From assembly GCA_005223375.1 (NCBI GenBank), contig RXOD01003869.1, positions 1-41,941 on the forward strand: DNA of 41,941 nucleotides, written 5' to 3'. The translations under genes were made by a program, and so were the position numbers. Shown piece after piece: positions 31,572-40,855 of the stretch (its first letter is position 1; each line of letters starts with the position of its first letter). The DNA is from Amoebophrya sp. AT5.2 (Eukaryota; Sar; Dinophyceae; Syndiniales; Amoebophryaceae). Under the pieces are notes generated by a model. That model was not told where the DNA came from. It searched no databases and saw only the letters and a program-made list of their open reading frames with translations.

Positions 31572-33725
31572 ATGAGGACCACGCTGTGGAACAAGCTGTT
31601 CATTGTCGCTGTACTAGCGAGCCGCCTCGCCACGTGTCTGCGGTTGCTGCGGAGCGAGAGTGAGACGGAGCTCTCGGAAAGGATCATACCACGCGCCGAC
31701 ACGCAACGCAGCGAGACGACGACACGCAGCACGGATTCGTATCCTGGCGGCAGTGCCAGTGGCTCAGAAGAAGATGCTAGCTTGGTACCGTCAGCCTCAG
31801 CCGTCGAGTTAGACATAGACGAAGGTGACGCTAACGAGGCCGTGACCGATGATACCGACCGCTGGCGCCGACTGCCGCCGACGTTGATTGTGGCGCCCCT
31901 CGTTTACTACTGCGCAGCCAATCCGCAGCCACCGGTCGTTGATGTCTGGTATCCCGGCCGTGGTAGGGGTCACGTTCACCCTCGCTCCGTTGTGCCCGGG
32001 GATAACATCCGCGGTCTGCAAATGCACGAGCGTTCGCGCCCCTTTATTTTAGCGAACCCAGCAGCACCGATTCCGAGCTCAAGGTCCCGAACTAGGGGTG
32101 CGAATGCCCTTCAGATGCGAAGATCCTTCGTCGGCGCTGCAGTGAGCTGTTGCGTCACCGCTGGCGCCCTGCTGCTCGGGTGCTGCTTCTCGCTGGACAG
32201 GGAGAAGCTCGCCAATTTCGGCAAAATGGCCGCTCCCGAGGGGGGAGGTCCGCGGCCCGTGCCCCCCTTTATCCCGACGGACTGCGATGGAGCCTTTTTT
32301 AATCTTGGTTCCGAGTACGGAATCTACACAGGACTGCCTGAGTCCGTGCAGCGGCACCTCGAGGTATCGGGGGACTGGATGACCATTCAACATGCGCCGG
32401 TCGTGGCGCCTTTCGCTCCTGGAGAGGCTTGCAGTGACGCACCGGAAGATCCCTCCGTGGTGAGCAGTCCCCGCTCTCGAGGCCATCCCATATTGAAGCG
32501 TGCGGGAAAAATGGGGAATGCGAATAACGCCGCTTTTAACGCAGCGAAGGTAGAAGAACAGCCCGAGGAGCTCCGCGTTGTGAGCAGTACAGCCGAGGAC
32601 GACGGTAGTAACGTAACTTCGCCGCTCGACGAGGAGAAAAACTGGCAGTGGACGTACGGTCGGATCGGTTTGTGTCCTAGTTCATCCACTTCGCATTGGG
32701 GGAACAATAAAATTGAAGAAAACCACTACGAGCATGAGCAGCACACGCACTACCTGGAGACGCGTGAGCCGGTCGGCGATGCGATGGGAAGCAATGGCTT
32801 CTTCCGCCGGCTTTTCCAGTGCGCGCGCGTGCAGATCTCCGAGCCTCGAAAGCGGCAGGAGCAGGAGCCGAGCAACGATGCCGGGAACTACGACGCGGGA
32901 GAACTCGAGAAAAACTGGTACCGTGTGTTGGTGCCGGTTCCCATCGAGGACGTTTTCGTCGGTGGGCCCGGCGAAGCCGAAGAACGTTCGAGCGACACCA
33001 GCATCTGCCGCGACTTTGCGCGAACGAAGATGTTGGAGAAACTAAATGGCGGGCGTCCTCGAACGATCGAGATGAAGAAGCCGTTGTTGCGGAAAGCAAG
33101 GGAGCCGAACGCGAACGCTGCTGACTACACTTGTTCGGCGCCCGTGGTAAATTTGCTGCCGCGGAACTGGGGGTTGCGAACTACTTTTTGCGAGTCGGAT
33201 TTTCCCGCCCGCGGACCGTTCGAGAAGACGATCGACGAGTTGGTGACCACGGGTCGCGGCGAATGGGGCTGGGGGTACCGCGACAATTTCGTTCCAGACG
33301 GGGACGGGGACGACGATCTTCATAAGCTGAACTTCTACTCATTCGCATTCACAACCCCGCCACGAGAACCTCCGGCTGCTGATAGTGCGACTGCTGTCCC
33401 TGTGCACGTCCCTCCGAAGGGAGACCGGTCCCTGATTACGCACTCTCTTCCTGGCGATCAAGTTTTCTTCTTCTGCTACAATGACTACGGATCGCCGCAC
33501 TGGCGGGCGCGGATCGAAAACTCCGACTACGGTAGCTTTTCACCAGGCACGTTTTCCGACCCGGGGCGCGGCGCGTGGCCCCCGCTTTCGCGACAGTTCT
33601 TGCACTACGAAGGCAAGGATGGCACGGGGACCGACTGGCGGAGCACGGACAAGGACATGCCTGGTTTCTTCGAGGACACGAAGTCGGGTGTGGACGAGAC
33701 ACAAACCGCTGAGGCAACAGGGTAA
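31572..33725 (+). CDS. Signal-peptide protein of unknown function with a second hydrophobic segment
   Basis: Single exon, 717 residues. An N-terminal signal peptide is visible (LWNKLFIVAVLASRLATC, cleavage probably near residue 20). A second hydrophobic stretch at about 184-206 starts with two arginines (MRRSFVGAAVSCC), either a transmembrane helix or an internal targeting element. The rest is hydrophilic with scattered conserved-looking aromatic patches (FFNLGSEYGIYTGLPESV near 240, GEWGWGYRDNFVPDGDG near 560, DQVFFFCYNDYGSPHW near 635) and many cysteines, suggesting an extracellular or lumenal folded domain. I recognise no family. The ATG is preceded at 3 nt by tttacag, a possible splice or trans-splice acceptor. 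The stop lies in gcaacagggtaaatag; a 19-codon open frame at 33,780-33,839 could be a further exon, but this is weak. Confidence 0.75.
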   Translation: MRTTLWNKLFIVAVLASRLATCLRLLRSESETELSERIIPRADTQRSETTTRSTDSYPGGSASGSEEDASLVPSASAVELDIDEGDANEAVTDDTDRWRRLPPTLIVAPLVYYCAANPQPPVVDVWYPGRGRGHVHPRSVVPGDNIRGLQMHERSRPFILANPAAPIPSSRSRTRGANALQMRRSFVGAAVSCCVTAGALLLGCCFSLDREKLANFGKMAAPEGGGPRPVPPFIPTDCDGAFFNLGSEYGIYTGLPESVQRHLEVSGDWMTIQHAPVVAPFAPGEACSDAPEDPSVVSSPRSRGHPILKRAGKMGNANNAAFNAAKVEEQPEELRVVSSTAEDDGSNVTSPLDEEKNWQWTYGRIGLCPSSSTSHWGNNKIEENHYEHEQHTHYLETREPVGDAMGSNGFFRRLFQCARVQISEPRKRQEQEPSNDAGNYDAGELEKNWYRVLVPVPIEDVFVGGPGEAEERSSDTSICRDFARTKMLEKLNGGRPRTIEMKKPLLRKAREPNANAADYTCSAPVVNLLPRNWGLRTTFCESDFPARGPFEKTIDELVTTGRGEWGWGYRDNFVPDGDGDDDLHKLNFYSFAFTTPPREPPAADSATAVPVHVPPKGDRSLITHSLPGDQVFFFCYNDYGSPHWRARIENSDYGSFSPGTFSDPGRGAWPPLSRQFLHYEGKDGTGTDWRSTDKDMPGFFEDTKSGVDETQTAEATG

Positions 33726-34566
33726 ATAGAAGCAAAGTGAAAGTTGAAGAAGTTCCGCTGTAGATAGAAGAAGAAGAAGATGGTGGCGGATCGATTGGGA
33801 AAGGTATTCGCGGATTTCAAACGAGAGCTGGACGAGTAGACGACGAAAGAAAATACAATGTCATGCTAGCTTATGACCACTGTCATTGAATCAAGACAAT
33901 AGCAGAAGTACAACCAAATGGAAAAATATAAGAAAGTAGCGGCGGAAATAGACTCATCTTGAACTACGTTTGTGGAACGGGAAGTGGGATATGAAGATGC
34001 ACTTCTTCTACGATTTTAGCTGTAGGAGTAGGCCTGCGGGTGCCTTGTACACCTTGGAGTCATCTGAGAAACTTAATCTACCACATGACATGGAACGGAC
34101 GAAGACTTCTGCTTGTCTGCAAAGAATACAGTTCTCAATCCCTTTGATTGCTTGCTCTCGTACTCGTCCCATACCCCGCGAGTAAGTGAATATGAAATCC
34201 TGCTGGAACAACTTCGCAGGTAATTGATTTACTGTCATTTATTATCCCGCCGCTGCCGGTGCCGCCTGGCCCCGCAAATGAGTGCTCTCTTCCTGAAAGA
34301 TCTCGAAATCCGCATCTGTCCTGATCATTGTGCGCATCGCCGGGATTGATCGAAAGAACTGTACTTACTTGTTTATTTCTCGTGTGCATGTATTCCAGGC
34401 GACCATGAAGATGTAGATGTTGGCAGTTCGATAGCACATATCTATGGTATGTCGTGTACATGTACTAGCTACGGAAAGCCGTCGGATTGTAGAACCAGGC
34501 AGAACCAGAAGAACGACGAAGATGATCAGGAGCAGGTCTATGCGTTAGCTTTGAGTACACCAAGCG
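33726..34566. other. Intergenic region
   Basis: About 840 bp. It contains a short GAA run near 33,763-33,780 followed by a 19-codon open frame (33,780-33,839), and otherwise nothing recognisable. Confidence 0.5.
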
Positions 34567-36321
34567 ATGCGTGACGTTGAACCCCATCAGCCGACCTTCG
34601 CGGCCGGGGAGATGAACCACCAGCCTACCTTTGTGCCCGGGGAGATGAACTACAACTACGAAAGAGAACTACCACGCGATGGAGTTGAACTACCCATCGC
34701 GGAAGGTGTTGAGGCGAACGCATCTTACACCCTGTACTCTCTCCAGCAGCACTGCTCCCTGCCCCGTGTCAGCCGCGAGGACCGCTGGACAAGGGTGCGC
34801 GAGCTACCGAGATGGTCCGCCTCGGGCGACGAAGCGGAAGACTACGGCACGTGGGCGGCGCGGGAGCTGCGAACGCGCGGGGTGTATCGAGTTCAGGACG
34901 CCGCGGACGCCATGGCTGCGAAGCTCTGCGCCGAGATCAGAAAGTTGCGACGCGAATTCAAGGAGTGGAAAACGTTAAGGAGCGCGCAGATGACGGGATC
35001 CTGCGGCAGAATGCTGGACGAGGAAAATGGAGGGCGACAGCAAGTAGAGATACGGGAAGGGATGAACCTGTCGCCCTTGCACGAAGATGACGACCTCCGC
35101 GTACGGGGACTGATTGCGGCTGCGGAACAGCACCTGAAAGCCGTTCATGAAGAAAAAGGAAGGAACGCAGAAGTCGACGTTCTGTTCATTTCGTGGCGCA
35201 CGAGGGGAATCGGGCCGTGCGGCCGGAAGACGTACTTGAACCACTGGCACACAGACTTCGATAAGTTTCACCCCGACGAAGGCGAAAGTCGCTGCCACAA
35301 CGGGGAGGAGGTGATCGAAGAATTCCTACTCTCGTGGCTACCCCTGTGGCTGCGCCGGGCGGAAGAAAAGGGACACGAAGAGAGAAGATGCGTGCCGCAG
35401 GACGAGGAGAGCTACGAAAGCACTAGAACGTCGTCTTTGAAGATGTCGCGCGACGGGGGATCCGCAATATCCGCGGAAGCAGCGGAAGCGGACACGACGG
35501 CCTCTGTAACTACGTCAAGCCCCGCTTCTATACAGGACGACGTCGTTGAAGTTGATTCCTCCCCCTGTTCTACACCTCTGTCTTCCTCCCGTGCGCACCC
35601 GTCCCCCCTTCCAGCAAGCGACTTCTTCGAAACTACATCATCAAGCGACTTCAAAATGCCCAACTTCCTTTTCCCCTTGTCTGCCCGCGACGTGATTCGG
35701 AAGAGCCTGATGACCGGAAGAACCTCGGGACTCGAAGAACCACAGGAGCTTGATGGATACGAAAACCTGATCCGGGAAGTACGGAAGGTTTTGCGAGAGG
35801 CGGATCACGACGTCTGCAATCTCTGGTTTACGCTGGCGCATGACAAACAACCCCTCGACACGGGCCTGTGCCTCCAGTCCAAACCCGTGTTCGCGGACAG
35901 CGACCAAGATGGCAGACTCCTGGACGAGTATTTCTCAGAGGTTGCGGGGACTGATCACGTGCCCCCCTGTCGAGACTCGGACCTGTTGTGTGCACTGCCA
36001 AACAGAAGGCTCGGCCTCCCTCGCACGACCAGAGGGGACGGCGGCATTGTGGAAGTTGTGGATCCGGAGGAGGAACAAACGCACGACGAGGAGGACTACG
36101 AAGTTTCGGTTCTGTTTCGATCGATGGAGCACTCGCATCGAAGCTGCGACTTGAGGTACGCTGGCGGAGTTGCGAACTGTCGCACACCAGAGCCGATCCA
36201 GCGGAACAACATGGAAGCGCGCTTTCTGGTATTGCGCAAAGGCGGACTTGCAAAACTGCGGATGCTAGGTCGCAGGCTCTTTACCAAGTATTTCACCAAC
36301 GAGTGTGGCTGCTGTGATTAA
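34567..36321 (+). CDS. Hypothetical protein, weakly 2-oxoglutarate dioxygenase (PhyH)-like
   Basis: Single exon, 584 residues. The N-terminus carries an 11-residue tandem repeat (HQPTFAAGEMN / HQPTFVPGEMN). Features that could fit an Fe(II)/2-oxoglutarate oxygenase of the phytanoyl-CoA hydroxylase type are H228-T-D230 in YLNHWHTDFDKFHP (the HxD facial-triad motif), VCNLWFTLAHD about 190 residues later, and a distal histidine in SMEHSHRSC (H522 or H524) followed by EARFLVLR. Order and chemistry fit; spacing is stretched by a Ser/Glu/Thr-rich insertion at about 275-365. No signal peptide or membrane segment. If the assignment fails it is simply an unknown cytosolic protein. Confidence 0.7.
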   Translation: MRDVEPHQPTFAAGEMNHQPTFVPGEMNYNYERELPRDGVELPIAEGVEANASYTLYSLQQHCSLPRVSREDRWTRVRELPRWSASGDEAEDYGTWAARELRTRGVYRVQDAADAMAAKLCAEIRKLRREFKEWKTLRSAQMTGSCGRMLDEENGGRQQVEIREGMNLSPLHEDDDLRVRGLIAAAEQHLKAVHEEKGRNAEVDVLFISWRTRGIGPCGRKTYLNHWHTDFDKFHPDEGESRCHNGEEVIEEFLLSWLPLWLRRAEEKGHEERRCVPQDEESYESTRTSSLKMSRDGGSAISAEAAEADTTASVTTSSPASIQDDVVEVDSSPCSTPLSSSRAHPSPLPASDFFETTSSSDFKMPNFLFPLSARDVIRKSLMTGRTSGLEEPQELDGYENLIREVRKVLREADHDVCNLWFTLAHDKQPLDTGLCLQSKPVFADSDQDGRLLDEYFSEVAGTDHVPPCRDSDLLCALPNRRLGLPRTTRGDGGIVEVVDPEEEQTHDEEDYEVSVLFRSMEHSHRSCDLRYAGGVANCRTPEPIQRNNMEARFLVLRKGGLAKLRMLGRRLFTKYFTNECGCCD

Positions 36322-36938
36322 CGACGGGAAAGCATAAAAGCATTTTCACCTGCTCAAGCTAGGTACTCTGCCTCGATTGATGGCAAACACGAAGGGGTGA
36401 AAACCTAGGGCGCAGCACTATTTCCAGGGATCACGATGCTGCATTTAGAGAGGTACGAAGTGTTCCGAGGTTGTATTGCGACAGTCTGTGGTCAGCGCTG
36501 GTTCCGTCCGTCCGCTGATCGAATTGAAGGACCCCATGCATCGATAGTCACAGTCGAGACACCGAGACGTCGAGAGAAATCAAGAATCGCTTTGGTCCGA
36601 ATGCAATTGGTTCGTGCGACTCACCGCTACCTCGATGACGACTATAGGAAGTACCAGAGGGGTCCGGTCCATTAGGGGCCGGGTTGTAAAAACGAACTGC
36701 AGAGGCGTACGGCGTTCTCCCACCCGTACGACGGGAATACAGATCTGGTAGCTTAAAATCTAAGCCATCTGGTTCATGCCACTCGTCTGAATTCGTCGCT
36801 TGCGTCTTAAGTTTTCGGTCCAGGAAGTTGATCCAAGTGAGCACCCTAACTGTAGATCCAAGGCGAGGTTAGCACCGGACCACAACATTGTTGAAGTACC
36901 AGAGTGTTGAATTTTTTGCGTAAAAATCGTCAACAAAG
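36322..36938. other. Intergenic region
   Basis: About 620 bp with no convincing open frame, repeat or RNA gene. Confidence 0.55.
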
Positions 36939-38387
36939 ATGCCTGAAGGACCCTCACCTGCGAGCGCAGCCGGGGCAGGCCCCGTGACGAGCAAAGAAAA
37001 CGACGCGGTGCCGGTGCCCGTTACGGCCGATGCTAACGTGGGTGGAGACGGGATGAAGTCGACTCCAGCGCCCACGAGTGCGGAAGTCCTCGCGCCCATC
37101 CACCGACGCTCCATCCCGTACCAGATTTTCGACCTTTTTTTCCTGAAGCCGAAGTTCAAGAGCCACCGCTATCTCGGGTTTCTCTTCCTGCTGCAGTTCT
37201 TCGCGGAAGTATACCTGTACCTGACCGACTATCCGCGGTTTCTGCGGTCCCCGCTCACTGTGACCGTGCCGCTCACGGGGTTGATACAGGCTCTGAACGC
37301 GGCGCTGACGTTCCGGTTTCTCCCACGAAAAGAGGACCCGGGCTTCGCGGCGGTCGCAGACAAGTCGGTTTTGTCGTACTACACCGTGCGCGAGAACTCG
37401 TTCTACGCCATGCAACTGGTCTGGATCTGCTGCTATCTGCAGCTGCCCCTCTGCTGGAAAAGCGGAGTTGATGATGGACCTTCTACATCTGTTGCGTACA
37501 CGATCAGGGAACTGGAACCTCGTCATGCGCAAGATGAACGTTGCTGGTGGGGAAAGTTTTATGAAAGTGAGGTGATCTCCTCGAGCCCGAGCAACAACTC
37601 GAGGACGTTGCTGGGCAGTCTGTCGTCATCGTTGGAGCAAACGTCCCTCGTCGGTTTGAGCCGCTGCGGAAGTTTTTGGGCGGGCTCGACTTATTTCCCA
37701 TCGTCGCAGGCAGAGCCACAGCAGACTTTTCTTCAACTTGCGTACGACAAATACGTCTTTCAGACCGGCGCCCTCACGCGCTTCGCACCAGCATTCCAGT
37801 ACGCAAGCCGGCTTTTCTTTTTCGTGCTCGAGCCCGTGTTCGTGTTTTTCGTGTTCTACTTCCGCGGCGTGTTTTGGCCCGTCTCGCGCATCCGCAACGC
37901 CGTGAAGAACGCCAAGAACAAGTCGGACAAGAACCTCTTCAAGCTGACCGTCTCGGCCTACGCGATCAAGGTCTTCTACCTCTTCGCGAAGCACTTTGTG
38001 AGCTACTTTCCGAACTACCTAATTTTTCTGGGCCGCCTCACTTCGGCTGATCGGGAGCTGTTGTACGGGGTCCAGGTCCTCGGGGCGTACGCGTGCACGA
38101 TTTCGATCTTCATCCACACGCTGAAATTCAAGGGCTACATCGGCCCGATCACGGCGATGGTCGCCTACGACATCATCATCCCCTTCTACTTGTACCTGTA
38201 CTGGAACATGCGGACGGTGCTGCTCGTGAACTGGGACCTCAGCCTCATCTGCGGGGCGAGCCTGTTCCTGAACCTGGGCCCGCTGAAAGTGTGGCACGCG
38301 TACCAGGGAGGGGTGGCGGCGGTACTCGTCGCGGTCCGCCTGCAGGTGCTGCTGAAGGCGTCCGCTGATGAAAAGATGGTCTACTGA
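36939..38387 (+). CDS. Polytopic membrane protein of unknown family
   Basis: Single exon, 482 residues. After a polar 60-residue N-terminus there are eight or nine hydrophobic segments at roughly 77-96, 105-126, 157-173, 291-312, 341-365, 376-395, 401-422, 426-447 and 453-471. Between the third and fourth lies a hydrophilic loop of about 115 residues rich in Ser. A basic stretch (NAVKNAKNKSDKN) follows segment four. Aromatic and charged residues recur within the C-terminal helices (KVFYLFAKHFVSYFPNY, YDIIIPFYLYLYWN), as in transporters or lipid enzymes, but I recognise no family signature. No cleavable signal peptide. The start ATG at 36,939 has A at -3 and lies 18 nt after an in-frame stop. 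Confidence 0.8.
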   Translation: MPEGPSPASAAGAGPVTSKENDAVPVPVTADANVGGDGMKSTPAPTSAEVLAPIHRRSIPYQIFDLFFLKPKFKSHRYLGFLFLLQFFAEVYLYLTDYPRFLRSPLTVTVPLTGLIQALNAALTFRFLPRKEDPGFAAVADKSVLSYYTVRENSFYAMQLVWICCYLQLPLCWKSGVDDGPSTSVAYTIRELEPRHAQDERCWWGKFYESEVISSSPSNNSRTLLGSLSSSLEQTSLVGLSRCGSFWAGSTYFPSSQAEPQQTFLQLAYDKYVFQTGALTRFAPAFQYASRLFFFVLEPVFVFFVFYFRGVFWPVSRIRNAVKNAKNKSDKNLFKLTVSAYAIKVFYLFAKHFVSYFPNYLIFLGRLTSADRELLYGVQVLGAYACTISIFIHTLKFKGYIGPITAMVAYDIIIPFYLYLYWNMRTVLLVNWDLSLICGASLFLNLGPLKVWHAYQGGVAAVLVAVRLQVLLKASADEKMVY

Positions 38388-39030
38388 TGAAAACTTGAAG
38401 ATCTCGTTCTTGAAGATGGCAACAGCAGAGAATTCCGAATTAGAAAATCACGATTTTTCGGTGGATTTCACTGCGAAGTTTTTCTGCCCAGGAGCTCCAC
38501 AATGAATGTATGACTATGAACGAACAATTTCCGTTTCCCAAACAAAGTAAGCGCTCACTGAGTAGATGAATACAGAGTGAAGCACATCATCCATGTTGAT
38601 TATACTCGCTGAAAAAGATGTACCAAATTCGAGCAGGAGCTGTCTCGCAGAGTCCTCGTAGCCTTCTATCTGGAACTGCATACGTGCCACGAAGCAAGTA
38701 CATACTACATTTTTTGTTCCGTCTAGCTCCGTTCGCACGCAGACGCAGCTCGGTTCAGCTCGCCTCTCTACTTGGTTTTGCTGCTGGTCTCTGACGAGAT
38801 CAACTCATCGTGCATGTTGGCCTCCACGTGTCTTCGCATCCTCGCGTGCCGAATGTATTCTACTCGTGAAGATGAGCTGCGAAAATCTTAAATCTGGACA
38901 AATGTGCCAGCTTACGGCCTCAGCGCGAGACTATCATGTATCCATCGGCAAGACCAAGAACTGATTCGAAAATAACCTCCACCTCGAGTACCAGGTAGAC
39001 CAGCATCAATTTTATATCAGCCATTGAATC
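38388..39030. other. Intergenic region
   Basis: About 640 bp. No gene or repeat recognised. A possible acceptor (tatatcag, AG at 39,019-39,020) lies 10 nt before the next ATG. Confidence 0.5.
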
Positions 39031-40255
39031 ATGGGTGGTCAAAGTGTCGAGACCACAACGCTGGAAGAAGCACCGATAGCCCTGAATCACCGTGGAGACG
39101 GAGACAACAAGTCCGGCGCGGAGGCTGAGCACGACGCTATAGAAGAGCCGACGCCCCCCCCACCCCTGAAGCGTCACCGTGAGAGCAGAGCGCAGCGCGA
39201 GACGTTGGAGGACGCTCCAATCGCATTGAACCAGCGCCCGCAGGATCCGCTTCGTGGTGCTCGTGGGTCCAGTACCGAACAGACCGCCCCGGTTCCCTCT
39301 TGTTCCTCTTCTACTTCTTCCAAGAAGGACTCAAGCGCAAGCGCACAGAACCGAGGAGAACTCGCCCCTTGTAGTTCTTCGCCCTCTTATTTGATGGGCC
39401 CGGCCGACGAAGCTTCTGTGTTCCGACTGGAGTCGGCTCCCGCGTCCCCGATGGATCGCTTCATCAAAAGGTTCGAGGAGTTGCACCCCGGCTACGACCC
39501 GAGCCAAGAGCAGCGGCCGATCGTGTGCCTCTTCGGGGACTCCGACATCTCGCACTGGCGCAGGGAGGACAGCATGGACCGGAGGCTGCAGGAGAAATTA
39601 ACCGCGGAAGTGTTCTCGGTGAAGCCAACGACGGCTGGGTCCAACGCATGCAGCGTGGTGAACGTCGGCGTCGGGGGCGCGGAGATGCTGCACGTGGCGT
39701 TCTACGCGGACAAGTGCATGGCAAAGTACCAGCCGGACGTACTGGTTCTGTGCGCCGGGGAGAACGACATCGGGGCTGGTACGGTTAGTATTATTAAGTG
39801 CAAATAACTTCATGTAGCTGTGTTACATTATTTACAGAATTTTGAAAATTAGATGAAGATGATGATGACGTCGTGGCTATCTATCTATGTATGCGCGATC
39901 CTGCCGAGAACCACGAACAGCAAACCCAAAACTCTCAGGCGCCGCTCCCGCTTCCGCCTTTTCCTACTTTCAGAAGGCGTACGCGAGCGCTCGGGCGCAC
40001 AAGGCCACTCTCCCCATTCTGTACATGGGCACCAAGCCCGAGCCCGCGACGGAGTCGCTCCATGCCGACTATCTGCGCTACGACGGCATGATCAAGGAAG
40101 CGACGGCGTGCGATGCGAATTTCGTTTTCGTCTCCTCGTGGGACCTGAAAGCGAGCGGCGGCTGGTACGCGGGCGATCAGTTGCACCTTGGCCTGAAGGG
40201 CTACAAAGTGTGGAACAAGCGGGTCACCGAAGCCGTCGCGAAGCTGGATCTGTGA
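39031..40255 (+). CDS. SGNH/GDSL-type hydrolase with disordered N-terminus (two exons)
   Basis: Exons 39,031-39,778 and 39,939-40,255 give 354 residues. The four SGNH blocks are all present: IVCLFGDSDISHW with nucleophile S171, VVNVGVGGAEML with the oxyanion glycine near 213, LVLCAGENDIGAG with N245, and GDQLHLGLKGY with D329 and H332. These enzymes are serine esterases acting on acyl esters (lipids, acetylated sugars and others); the substrate is not evident. The first ~140 residues are disordered and carry a repeated motif, TLEEAPIALNHR at 10-21 and TLEDAPIALNQR at 58-69. The catalytic domain itself is of normal length (about 210 residues). No signal peptide, so probably intracellular. Splicing is required to link the N block to the D-H block. 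Confidence 0.92.
39779..39938 (+). other. Intron of the SGNH hydrolase gene
   Basis: 160 bp, gtacgg...tctcag. It splits a glycine codon (G|GC), and splicing restores GENDIGAGAAPASAFSYFQKA. The donor starts with GTAC like three others in the window. Here the acceptor is followed by GC rather than GT. Confidence 0.85.
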
Positions 40256-40855
40256 GTGTCCCATGTGTGAAGGAGTCGACCACAAGGACCAGGCTGGCAC
40301 TCGCCAACCTCCCCATTCAAAACATCATCAAAGATAAATCCGGCGTTATTCGCTACTTGCTTCGTGGTGCACACTCCTGCTTTCGTCTGTTGCTCAAAGA
40401 AAGCACTACTACGCGTTCAAAAAAATACAACATGGCATGCATGAGCATGATCTTGAGTCTCACGAATCAAGCAGGTGAAGGCGACAATGTGGTGCACCTT
40501 GATCTGAGAGTTTTCTCAACGACGAGCAGTTTTTCTGCGCCCGAATGTGCAAAAGCATTTCTTTTTATAATCGGCGCCATGATTCTGCTGCAATTTTGTT
40601 TCGTATAATTTGTCAATCGAATCATTATCATGAACCGCCACACCAGTTATGTGAAATTCTTAGTCCGGCGGAAATTCCTTGGCAATTTCAAATTCAAGCG
40701 ATTTTGCTCCAGCGCCACGCCAGAGATATCATATAGCATTTGTTTCCTTTCATACTGTCACTTCACGCGAAGACTACAAGTACTAGTTAGTGCATTCATA
40801 ATCATTATCATAGAAGACTTCCTTACCGACACCGTCACACCGTCAAACTTCAGCC
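40256..40855. other. Intergenic region
   Basis: About 600 bp. Short frames only; AT-richer than the coding parts. The final bases (aaacttcag|cc) before the next ATG could be a splice acceptor. Confidence 0.5.

Noticed and set aside
20661..39938. Terminal inverted repeats in the introns
   Set aside because: I compared the intron ends in the acylated-protein and first sphingolipid-synthase introns and found no matching inverted ends, so the mobile-intron idea rests on the direct repeats only.
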